DNA from: CAZWXH01 sp964637725 | GTDB taxonomy: Bacteria; Bacillota_I; Bacilli_A; Erysipelotrichales; Coprobacillaceae | Assembly: GCA_964637725.1 (NCBI GenBank) | Contig: CAZWXH010000063.1 | Coordinates: forward strand, 1-10,369 | Direction: 5' to 3' | DNA length: 10,369 nt | Shown here: positions 1 through 5,218 of the stretch, one piece after another | How positions within the stretch are numbered: the stretch's first letter is position 1 | How the letters are laid out: each line of letters begins with the position of its first letter | Position numbers and translations under genes: made by a program | Notes under the pieces: generated by a model | The model's database searches: none | Told to the model about the DNA's origin: nothing | Seen by the model: only the letters and a program-made list of their open reading frames with translations

Positions 1-35
1 TCTCCCTTATTCATAATGATACATATATTATATCA
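1..35 (-). promoter_or_regulatory. Extended -10 promoter and RBS of a gene beyond the left edge
   Basis: On the minus strand an extended -10 element TGATATAAT lies at 35-27. A Shine-Dalgarno-like AAGGGAGA lies at 8-1, right at the window edge. Together they suggest a minus-strand gene whose start codon is just outside the window. No good -35 box is visible, which an extended -10 can tolerate. The gene itself cannot be seen. Confidence 0.4.
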
Positions 36-74
36 CATTCTTAATAAGAGGAAACTAAATCCTATCCATCAAAT

Positions 75-197
75 TTAATTCGCAAAGTAAGTCAAAATGC
101 TATCGACATAAGGTAGATTGTTCCAATCATTCAGTTCTCCGTTCTTGAATAAGTCGAAATAAACTGCCGAAAAATCTATTCTTTTAAGTTTTCTCAT
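75..197 (-). CDS. Hypothetical 40-aa protein (small or truncated ORF)
   Basis: This 40-codon frame begins MRKLKRIDFSAVYFDLF and ends DSILTYFAN. The ATG at 197-195 is preceded by AAGGA with an 8-nt spacer, so translation is plausible. An overlapping upstream ATG gives only a two-codon frame and is ignored. The peptide has a basic N-terminus followed by an acidic and aromatic body, with no membrane segment. I do not recognise a family. It could be a genuine small protein or the N-terminal stump of a larger gene, since its surroundings are full of decayed genes. No terminator is evident after the stop. Confidence 0.4.
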   Translation of the reverse strand: MRKLKRIDFSAVYFDLFKNGELNDWNNLPYVDSILTYFAN

Positions 198-297
198 GTC
201 ATTTTTCCTTATTTATTAGGTTGTATGTACAATAAATATTATTGTTGTTGAATATAACATAAGTCAAAAAATTTTATGATAATTTATACCAAGATAT

Positions 298-309
298 GCA
301 TAGCTATGC
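298..309. repeat. 12-bp perfect palindrome
   Basis: GCATAGCTATGC is a perfect 12-bp palindrome about 35 bp upstream of the candidate antisense-RNA promoter. It could be a binding site for a dimeric regulator. A single 12-bp palindrome could also occur by chance. Confidence 0.3.
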
Positions 310-336
310 GAACTTATAGCAACTTTTAAACTTCTT

Positions 337-373
337 AAATATGTTGACATTCCGCAACATATTTGAGTATAGT
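337..373 (+). promoter_or_regulatory. Promoter of the antisense RNA, overlapped by a 10-bp inverted repeat
   Basis: A consensus -35 TTGACA (344-349) is followed after 18 nt by TATAGT (368-373), a 5/6 match to the -10 consensus. Transcription would start near 380 and run rightward. A perfect inverted repeat, AAATATGTTG at 337-346 and CAACATATTT at 355-364 with an 8-nt centre, covers the -35 box and half the spacer. It could be an operator. No plus-strand gene with a ribosome binding site follows before the terminator at 506-556, so the transcript is probably non-coding. Confidence 0.55.
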
Positions 374-440
374 AATTGTGTTAAGAGACATATATTATGC
401 TTATATTAAAGTTTTATGTATTTTTCATTTTAATGTAGGT

Positions 441-480
441 AAAATTAAAAAGGCTACCAATAAACAATAAGTGGTTGCCT
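441..480 (-). terminator. Rho-independent terminator of the small toxin-like gene
   Basis: Read on the minus strand, AGGCAACCA and TGGTAGCCT form a 9-bp stem with one mismatch around a 12-nt loop. It is followed by TTTTTAATTTT. It ends the transcript that starts upstream of the 24-aa ORF at 541-615. Confidence 0.65.
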
Positions 481-505
481 GAAACATTAATTAAATATCT
501 TTAAA

Positions 506-556
506 CAAAGACAGTAATATACATTTGGTAGATGTGGTGATTACTGTTTTTGTTTT
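506..556 (+). terminator. Terminator of the antisense RNA
   Basis: CAAAGACAGTAAT (506-518) pairs with ATTACTGTTTTTG (540-552) over 13 bp including one G-T pair, followed by TTTT. The right arm covers the last codons of the minus-strand toxin-like ORF. The loop (519-539) carries TTGGTAG, which is complementary to the CTACCA segment at 454-459. Confidence 0.6.
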
Positions 557-615
557 ATGTAAATATATATTGAAAATACTAGAGTTAAAGCACTTATTAT
601 TGTGTTTGTATCCAT
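541..615 (-). CDS. Candidate type I toxin, 24-aa hydrophobic peptide
   Basis: This very short ORF starts with ATG at 615-613 and has a near-perfect ribosome binding site, GGAGGT at 626-621, five bases upstream. The peptide begins MDTNT, carries a hydrophobic stretch (residues 6-20, IISALTLVFSIYIYI) and ends in a basic tail KQKQ. This is the usual architecture of small membrane toxins of type I systems in Firmicutes (TxpA, Fst and holin-like toxin types), which depolarise or damage the membrane when overproduced. A terminator (441-480) follows after a structured 3' untranslated region of about 60 nt. A convergent plus-strand RNA (about 380-556) overlaps the 3' end, as expected for an antisense antitoxin. 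I find no clear promoter for this gene upstream. A random short frame with a strong ribosome binding site is the main alternative. Confidence 0.6.
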   Translation of the reverse strand: MDTNTIISALTLVFSIYIYIKQKQ

Positions 616-741
616 AAAACACCTCCTATCTAAAATTGAACCAATTAAGAGGTTATATATTCAAACAAGGGCTTAAAGCTTACTTATCATGAAATAAATT
701 GGATAAAAGCAACCATCTACTACTTTTGATAGCCAAGTGTT

Positions 742-909
742 TTATAACACATAACCAAGTTTGTTATCAAAAAGTAATGCGTACGTCTCTGCAAAACTGA
801 AAGTATTTCCTTCAATAGCATTACTATGGTAAGGGCTTCTAGAAATAAAATCTTCAAAGTATCTATTTGACTCTTTTAGAATTTTTATTATATCAATAGA
901 TTTTTTCAT
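742..909 (-). pseudogene. Fic-family N-terminal fragment with the inhibitory motif (55 aa)
   Basis: The 55 codons start with ATG at 909, which has an AAGAAGGAAG ribosome binding site. A frame start 21 codons upstream lies right at the expected transcription start and has no such site. Residues 29-34, SNAIEG, match the [S/T]xxxE[G/N] motif of the helix that inhibits Fic AMP-transferases, and FAETYALL follows as in Fic N-terminal domains. The frame then stops at 742. The catalytic HPFx(D/E)GN(G/K)R core is absent, and no continuation is evident in other frames. It is most likely a truncated class II fic gene. Because class I systems use a separate small inhibitor protein (VbhA type), a working trans-acting inhibitor of the neighbouring RhuM-Fic protein is conceivable but speculative. 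A promoter lies at 978-1005. Confidence 0.7.
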
Positions 910-977
910 TTTTACTTCCTTCTTCCTACAATTTTCTTTATTAATTATATTATACTCCCTATTTACTTTCATTATTT

Positions 978-1005
978 ATTATATTATTAACAAGACAAGT
1001 GTAAA
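978..1005 (-). promoter_or_regulatory. Promoter of the Fic fragment
   Basis: On the minus strand, TTTACA (1005-1000) is followed after 16 nt by TATAAT (983-978). The predicted start is near 971, giving a leader of about 60 nt before the ATG at 909. The -35 box abuts the end of the transposase remnant. Confidence 0.5.
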
Positions 1006-1204
1006 CCAAATATGATAATGTCTTCTATCAAATCCTTACTAACTGTGGGATTCCTGCTATGTTTTACACTGATAGAAGAACAGTATTTGAATACAAAAGA
1101 AAAAGAAGCAATATATTCCACCCATGACACATCCGTGGAAACATGCTTCATATCTTAATTATGTTGCGACAATGGAACATCGCCAACAAAACGCACATAT
1201 TTAA
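1005..1204 (+). pseudogene. Deleted transposase remnant, ISNCY-like
   Basis: From 1005 one frame reads NVFYQILTNCGIPAMFYTDR followed by RTVFEYKRKR. This resembles the central part of ISNCY (IS1202-like) DDE transposases, around the conserved YTD(N/R)RTVF stretch that holds a catalytic aspartate. That frame stops at 1125. Another frame (1109-1204) reads QYIPPMTHPWKHASYLNY and ends with a TAA, resembling the C-terminus of the same kind of protein. The middle, including the last catalytic acidic residue, and the whole N-terminus are missing. The gene is inactive. The AT-rich stretch that follows (1205-1245, with TTGAGACATTTTCG and TTTGACAC) may be the old right end of the element, but I cannot place its terminal repeat. 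The family assignment is from memory of conserved motifs. Confidence 0.6.
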
Positions 1205-1289
1205 GAAAATTTGAGACATTTTCGAAATTATTTGACACACTTATTGCTGTTTTATCAATATGTTTTCCTTATTTCTTTTTCGCTTTTTA

Positions 1290-1298
1290 TGTTATAAT
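1290..1298 (+). promoter_or_regulatory. Extended -10 promoter of the RhuM-Fic gene
   Basis: TGTTATAAT is a perfect extended -10 (TGn-TATAAT). Transcription would begin near 1305, giving a leader of about 80 nt before the ATG at 1387. No good -35 box is present at the right distance. Confidence 0.5.
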
Positions 1299-1386
1299 TG
1301 TATATAAGATATTGTGTATTTGATCTTTTATAATTTTATAAGATAAAGTAGACTAGACAACTTTGCCTAGTAAGAGGAGTAACAGT

Positions 1387-2343
1387 ATGATTGATACATT
1401 AGAAAAAAAAGAAGTAGTTCAATTTAGAGATGGAGAATTCACATTAGATGTTAATGTTACACGTGATGATAATATTGTTTGGTTAAGTCAAAAACAAATA
1501 TCAGAGCTTTTTGATATAGACAGAACAGTTGTTGGGAGACATATTTCAAATATTTTTAAATCAGGAGAACTAGACGAGAAAAGCATGTGTGCAAATTTTG
1601 CACATATGGGTAAACTCAATGTTCAAGAGTACAACACAAAATACTACTGTCTTGATGTTATTCTTGCCATTGGATATAGAACAAATTCTTCGAGAGGTAT
1701 TCTATTTAGAAAATGGGCTAATAATATATTAAAAGACTACTTACTGAAAGGATATGTTATTAATGATCGTCATTATAACGATATTAACTATATTACAAGA
1801 ATACTTAATGAATATAAAATCGCAGGTGGAAGTTTGCCAACTGGTGACTCAATGCTAAAATTTTTAACTGCCTATCAAAGAGGTTTTAAGATTTTAGATG
1901 ATTATGATCATCACTCACTTGCTTCCCCTAAGGGCGAGAAGGATATTTATATTATAGAATATAATGAATGCATAAAGCTAATTCACGAAACAATTTTTGC
2001 TGATAAAAATGATCAATTCGCTATAGAGAAAGATGAATCGTTTCAATCTAGTATTTCTACTATTTATCAAAGTTTTGGTGGAAATGATTTATATTCAACA
2101 ATCGAAGATAAAGCAAGTGCATTACTCTATTTTATTGTAAAAAACCATAGTTTTATAGATGGTAATAAAAGAATAGGTGCAACCATATTTTTATATTTTT
2201 TAGAAAAAAATGATGCTTTATACAAAGATGACATAGAAAGAATAAATAATGATACCCTTGCTACCCTAACAATTCTAGTAGCTTCTTCAAGACCAGAAGA
2301 TAAAGATATAATTATCGAGTTAATCAAAACAATATTAAACTAA
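1387..2343 (+). CDS. RhuM family protein with C-terminal Fic/Doc domain
   Basis: The protein has 318 residues. The ATG at 1387 is chosen because AGGAG lies 7 nt upstream; an in-frame TTG at 1363 lacks such a site. Residues 15-125 match the RhuM (Virulence_RhuM) domain, including LSQKQISELFDIDRTVV (33-49), a helix-turn-helix-like start. The C-terminal third is a Fic/Doc fold with the active-site motif HSFIDGNKR at 254-262. The histidine, aspartate, asparagine and arginine are kept, so activity is plausible. Lysine replaces the glycine of AMP-transferring Fic proteins (GNGR). That lysine is seen in Doc, which phosphorylates EF-Tu. The protein probably modifies a cellular target as a toxin-like or phage-defence enzyme. 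No antitoxin gene (Phd-like) lies in the same unit. It has its own promoter and terminator, and sits between two transposase remnants, suggesting acquisition. Confidence 0.9.
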   Translation: MIDTLEKKEVVQFRDGEFTLDVNVTRDDNIVWLSQKQISELFDIDRTVVGRHISNIFKSGELDEKSMCANFAHMGKLNVQEYNTKYYCLDVILAIGYRTNSSRGILFRKWANNILKDYLLKGYVINDRHYNDINYITRILNEYKIAGGSLPTGDSMLKFLTAYQRGFKILDDYDHHSLASPKGEKDIYIIEYNECIKLIHETIFADKNDQFAIEKDESFQSSISTIYQSFGGNDLYSTIEDKASALLYFIVKNHSFIDGNKRIGATIFLYFLEKNDALYKDDIERINNDTLATLTILVASSRPEDKDIIIELIKTILN

Positions 2344-2409
2344 ACAGCTTTCTTAAATAAGGTAGTTATAACCCCAATGTCATTAAGTTAAGTCTCAAAT
2401 GAGATTTAA

Positions 2410-2440
2410 AGGAGTACATAAAAATGTACCCTCTTTTTTT
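2410..2440 (+). terminator. Terminator after RhuM-Fic
   Basis: AGG-(A)-GTACAT and ATGTACCCT form a 9-bp stem with one bulged A and an AAAA loop. Seven T residues follow (2434-2440). It lies about 70 nt after the RhuM-Fic stop codon. Confidence 0.75.
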
Positions 2441-2519
2441 GTCTTTCTTATAAATGTATTGACTTTAATCAAGTTTCGTAGGGCTATTATTTATAGGAAT
2501 ATGTTTGAGGTACACAAAT

Positions 2520-2832
2520 ATGAATAACTATAAATATTTAAAGAACATCTTAAACTACAATATCAATAGAATATCTAAAGTCAGTTCATTATTCTGCAAA
2601 AATTATAAATCCGACTTTACTCGTCATAGATAGTTAGATTTTTAAAACAACTATAAAGAGACTACTGTGTTAATGCACGGTAGTATAAATAAGACTTATT
2701 CAGCGTACTATCTTAACGCTATTTATGATTTAATGGAATGCACTTATGAAGATGTTATCATTCAAGGTCAAGCAAAGATGGATGAAAACGGTGCTTTTTG
2801 CGATCTTGTAGATAGATACCGAGGGAAGAAAA
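2520..2832 (+). pseudogene. Deleted IS4-family transposase remnant
   Basis: A 37-codon frame (2520-2633) begins MNNYKYLKNILNYNINRISK and carries SDFTRHR, resembling the (P)xxDFTRxRKL N-terminus of IS4-family transposases. It ends at a TAG. The same frame resumes from about 2640-2667 with SAYYLNAIYDL, then YEDVIIQ, NGAFCDLVDRYRGKKTI. This matches the core segment (HLNALYDL, then AFxxMxDRY) just before the second catalytic aspartate (ADRGYE). The region with the first aspartate has been deleted, and the copy ends before ADRGYE, right at the stop codon of the acetyltransferase gene. It is dead as a transposase. The second piece alone could be read as a 66-codon ORF from a GTG at 2667, but I do not regard it as a gene. 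Confidence 0.7.
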
Positions 2833-3339
2833 CTATATCCCGAATTCCTTTGCATATTCAATTGTAGCATGAAGCTGTATATCCCCATGTAATGGATATG
2901 CCATAAAGACTTCATCAGCTATTTCAAAAGGTGAACGTATATCAAATTCACTTGCTCGTCTATATCCAAAGCGTGGATAATAAGTATCATGTCCCACTAA
3001 AATAATAAAATCATACTCCAAATGTTTAGCAATTCTGTGGGCTTCTTTAATTAAAGAAGAACCAATTCCTTGGTTTTGATATTTTGGTAATATTGCTAAT
3101 GGAGCTAAAGTCAATTGAGTTGTTTCACCTACTTTTGTTTCAGTGATCATAATATGTCCAACTATTTTATTATCAATTTCAGCGACTAATGACAGTTCTG
3201 GAATATATCCTTTACTTTGTCTTAATCTTGTCACTAAGTTTTGTTCATCACCATCACTCTGTAATGCACTTTCAAAAGATTCCTTTACTACTTCATATAT
3301 CTCTTTATAATCTTTTTCTTGTTCTTGTCTTATATTCAT
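2833..3339 (-). CDS. GNAT N-acetyltransferase, YhbS-like
   Basis: The protein has 168 residues, the usual length for this family. The ATG at 3339 is chosen because AGGAGAAG lies just upstream; a frame start 21 codons earlier lacks one. The GNAT fold is clear. LAPLAILPKYQNQGIGSSLI (79-97) holds the acetyl-CoA pyrophosphate loop (Q90-N-Q-G-I-G), and YYPRFGY (120-126) is typical of the YhbS subgroup (COG3153). The C-terminus YAKEFGI matches the family's usual ending, so the gene is complete. The enzyme transfers acetyl from acetyl-CoA to an amine; the substrate is unknown. It is a single-gene unit, convergent with the IS4 remnant whose copy ends exactly at this stop codon. Confidence 0.9.
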   Translation of the reverse strand: MNIRQEQEKDYKEIYEVVKESFESALQSDGDEQNLVTRLRQSKGYIPELSLVAEIDNKIVGHIMITETKVGETTQLTLAPLAILPKYQNQGIGSSLIKEAHRIAKHLEYDFIILVGHDTYYPRFGYRRASEFDIRSPFEIADEVFMAYPLHGDIQLHATIEYAKEFGI

Positions 3340-3389
3340 TTTTTCTTCTCCTGTATTGTATTTATAATACACTGAGCCAGTTCTATAAC

Positions 3390-3410
3390 ACATGGTCTCC
3401 ATGTATTATA
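3390..3410 (-). promoter_or_regulatory. -10 box and short palindrome upstream of the acetyltransferase
   Basis: Read on the minus strand, a TATAAT (3410-3405) is followed directly by the palindrome ACATGG-AGA-CCATGT (3404-3390), sitting where transcription would begin. The palindrome may be an operator or a leader hairpin. No matching -35 box is clear, so the promoter is tentative. Confidence 0.35.
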
Positions 3411-3516
3411 CAATATCCACTGTACAAGCTATTAGCAAACTAACAACTCCTTTCCTTCTTTTTACATTATCATATCTTATATATAATCACAAACATATAT
3501 TCACATTTGATATTAT

Positions 3517-3531
3517 TGATAATGATTATAT
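3517..3531 (+). promoter_or_regulatory. Fur/PerR-like box upstream of the C39-like gene
   Basis: TGATAATGATTATAT matches the 7-1-7 box TGATAATnATTATCA of Bacillus Fur in 12 of 14 defined positions. It also matches the PerR box TTATAATnATTATAA in 12 of 14. It lies about 60 bp before the start codon of the downstream gene. The surrounding DNA is AT-rich, which raises the chance of a random match. A possible TATAAT lies at about 3482-3487. Confidence 0.4.
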
Positions 3532-3593
3532 TCGTCTTATTGTCTTCTCAATTTGATTGTGCTAACATAAAGCATATAAGGAGATTGAAAACT

Positions 3594-4223
3594 ATGAAGA
3601 AAATACTAAATGGAATTTTAATCTGCATCATCATTATTAGTGTTGCTTTTATATTGATTAATCCCTCTTCAACTGCTGAAAAATCAAAATATGATACTTA
3701 TAATTATCCACCATCATACATGATTGAAAACAATCATAATTATTTTGACTATCAACCAGGATTTGAGTGTTCAGCTTTTTCTTCAGCCTATCTTCTTCGC
3801 CATTATGGCTTTGAAGCCTCTGGTCTAGATCTTTATAAAAACTTTCCTAATAAGTTATCTAATGGCGGTGGTGTTTATCCTTCAGGCATTATTAATTTTT
3901 TTAATGATAGAGATTTTCAAGTAACATTTATAAAGGATGCATCTATTGATGATTTAAAACAAGAACTATCAGAAGGACATCCCGTTATTGTTTATATACA
4001 TGTCTATGTTGTAACAGATAATGTACACTGTACACACTATGTTCCTCTTGTCGGTTATGATGAGAATAATTTCTACTTTGCAGAAAGTTTACCTTATATG
4101 TCAAACTACAAAGATCAAAATCTTCCCTACAATAGAAAAACAGATATAAAGACTTTTAAGAAATTATGGACGAATGTTGAAGGTCTTTATGACCAACCTT
4201 ATTTCTCGATTCAAGATAGGTGA
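3594..4223 (+). CDS. Membrane-anchored C39-like peptidase domain protein
   Basis: The protein has 209 residues from the ATG at 3594, preceded by AAGGAG about 10 nt upstream. An earlier frame start adds 29 residues but has no ribosome binding site. Residues 8-22 are strongly hydrophobic after a KK start, making a signal anchor, so the domain faces outside. There is no lipobox, since C11 is inside the hydrophobic core. The rest looks like a C39-like papain-fold domain: ECSAFSSAYLLRHYG (58-72) carries the probable nucleophile C59, Q54 lies just before it, and THYVPLVGYD (147-156) carries H148, with AES (163-165) at the place of the third residue. It may cleave an extracellular peptide or protein. 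No transporter or peptide substrate gene is adjacent, so it is not an obvious bacteriocin exporter part. Confidence 0.75.
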   Translation: MKKILNGILICIIIISVAFILINPSSTAEKSKYDTYNYPPSYMIENNHNYFDYQPGFECSAFSSAYLLRHYGFEASGLDLYKNFPNKLSNGGGVYPSGIINFFNDRDFQVTFIKDASIDDLKQELSEGHPVIVYIHVYVVTDNVHCTHYVPLVGYDENNFYFAESLPYMSNYKDQNLPYNRKTDIKTFKKLWTNVEGLYDQPYFSIQDR

Positions 4224-4244
4224 TTCATAATCACCTATTTTTTT
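4216..4244 (+). terminator. Terminator of the C39-like gene
   Basis: ATAGGTGAT and ATCACCTAT form a perfect 9-bp stem around a 5-nt loop, followed by seven T residues. The stop codon TGA of the gene lies inside the left arm. No T-run is present for the opposite strand, so it serves only the plus-strand gene. Confidence 0.85.
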
Positions 4245-5172
4245 ATTTAAAGAAATGATCATGTTCTATTCCACAGTTCTGAAATGTAAGGACTTCTAAA
4301 CACTGTTTATATTCATACAAGGTTATTTTGGTTTCTCCTAGTAAACATTCTTCTACATTTCGTAACATGAGTCCATCTTTTGGAGCATCTAAGATATAAA
4401 TAGAACTCATCTTTATTTCTAATTTCATTAAATACTTCCCTTGTTTTATATGAAGATGGTATGTTTCTTTTTCTTGAGTGTTTTTTATAACTCTAGCACC
4501 ATAGTAAGAAGCAAAGCGATATTCTTTTCCTTCTATCTTCATTACTACAATAACTCCTGTAAAATGGAATACTTTTAATGGAATTGTTGCACAAGATAAA
4601 AATAGCACTGCATCTCTTTGGATACAACAATTTGATTGTATCCAAATATATTTCTTAGGAAATGAACAACCCCAATCCTTTTCTTGATAAAGGATTCCTT
4701 GAATATCATAATATTGTTTTTGAAATCTCATCCAGCCATATATTGGACTTCCTAAATTAATAATTGCATGGTGACATTGCATTCCTCTTATATAAGCAAA
4801 TGGGCCCATAATCGTAGGAGCATAGAGTGTTTGTTTAATATGCTGGGGCATATTAAATCTTAAGTCTATTTCAGTTGATAATCTTGAATCTTCTATATGA
4901 ATATAATGTCTTTTAATTATTGATTTATTTAAAACTATTGTAAAAGGATCTTCTTGATACTGAAATTCTTTTATATCATAGCTAACCTTTTCCATGACTT
5001 TCGTTAATGTATGAAACACTTGTATAAAAACTTCTTGTTTGTTTTTTGTTTTTGCTATACCAATTATAATAGCAATTGATATCTTTTTATCGACTATACG
5101 AAAATACCAACCTTCAAAGGCTGGTATTTTTGATATTGCATGCAATTGCAATTCTTGATTATATGAAATCAT
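4243..5172 (-). CDS. Tocopherol-cyclase-like (lipocalin-like) protein
   Basis: The protein has 309 residues from the ATG at 5172, which has AAGGGTGA just upstream. A start at 5217 would add 15 residues but has no ribosome binding site. The family is recognised by EGWYFRIVD (20-28), the GPFAY and CHHAI segment (123-137), YGWMRF (145-150) and WGCSFPKKYIWIQSN (167-181). These are typical of the tocopherol cyclase-like family (Pfam Tocopherol_cycl), which also occurs in bacteria that make no tocopherol. The bacterial role is not known; a lipocalin-like hydrophobic ligand binder or a cyclase for another prenyl compound are options. No signal peptide or membrane segment is evident. It starts 46 nt after the ABC-F stop codon without a promoter of its own, so the two genes are probably cotranscribed. 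Confidence 0.8.
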   Translation of the reverse strand: MISYNQELQLHAISKIPAFEGWYFRIVDKKISIAIIIGIAKTKNKQEVFIQVFHTLTKVMEKVSYDIKEFQYQEDPFTIVLNKSIIKRHYIHIEDSRLSTEIDLRFNMPQHIKQTLYAPTIMGPFAYIRGMQCHHAIINLGSPIYGWMRFQKQYYDIQGILYQEKDWGCSFPKKYIWIQSNCCIQRDAVLFLSCATIPLKVFHFTGVIVVMKIEGKEYRFASYYGARVIKNTQEKETYHLHIKQGKYLMKLEIKMSSIYILDAPKDGLMLRNVEECLLGETKITLYEYKQCLEVLTFQNCGIEHDHFFK

Positions 5173-5218
5173 AATATCACCCTTACTATTGTATGCGTGA
5201 TTATTGTCATTATTCATA

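Larger units (their letters stand above)
380..556 (+). ncRNA. Candidate antitoxin RNA of a type I toxin-antitoxin pair
   Basis: The predicted transcript runs from the promoter at 344-373 to a 13-bp hairpin terminator at 506-556, about 175 nt. It contains no convincing ORF. It is fully complementary to the 3' untranslated region of the small toxin-like gene on the other strand and to that gene's last codons (541-556). This convergent 3'-overlap layout is like that of B. subtilis txpA/ratA. A second hairpin (451-480) lies within it. The role is inferred from layout; the transcript itself is unproven. Confidence 0.45.

Noticed and set aside
2127..2327. Minus-strand open frame inside the RhuM-Fic gene
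   Set aside because: It is antisense to the Fic domain, whose motif and codon frame are clear, and it has no ribosome binding site.
2576..2623. Inverted repeat TAAAGTC / GACTTTA
   Set aside because: The arms are only 7 bp apart by about 30 nt inside a decayed transposase; a chance match is likely.
2667..2867. A separate 66-aa gene
   Set aside because: Its sequence fits an internal piece of an IS4-family transposase, and its last codons run over the stop of the convergent gene, so it is treated as part of the remnant.
3189..3443. Plus-strand open frame with hydrophobic residues opposite the acetyltransferase
   Set aside because: Its hydrophobicity is the antisense image of the AT-rich coding strand, and it overlaps the N-terminal half of a complete GNAT gene.
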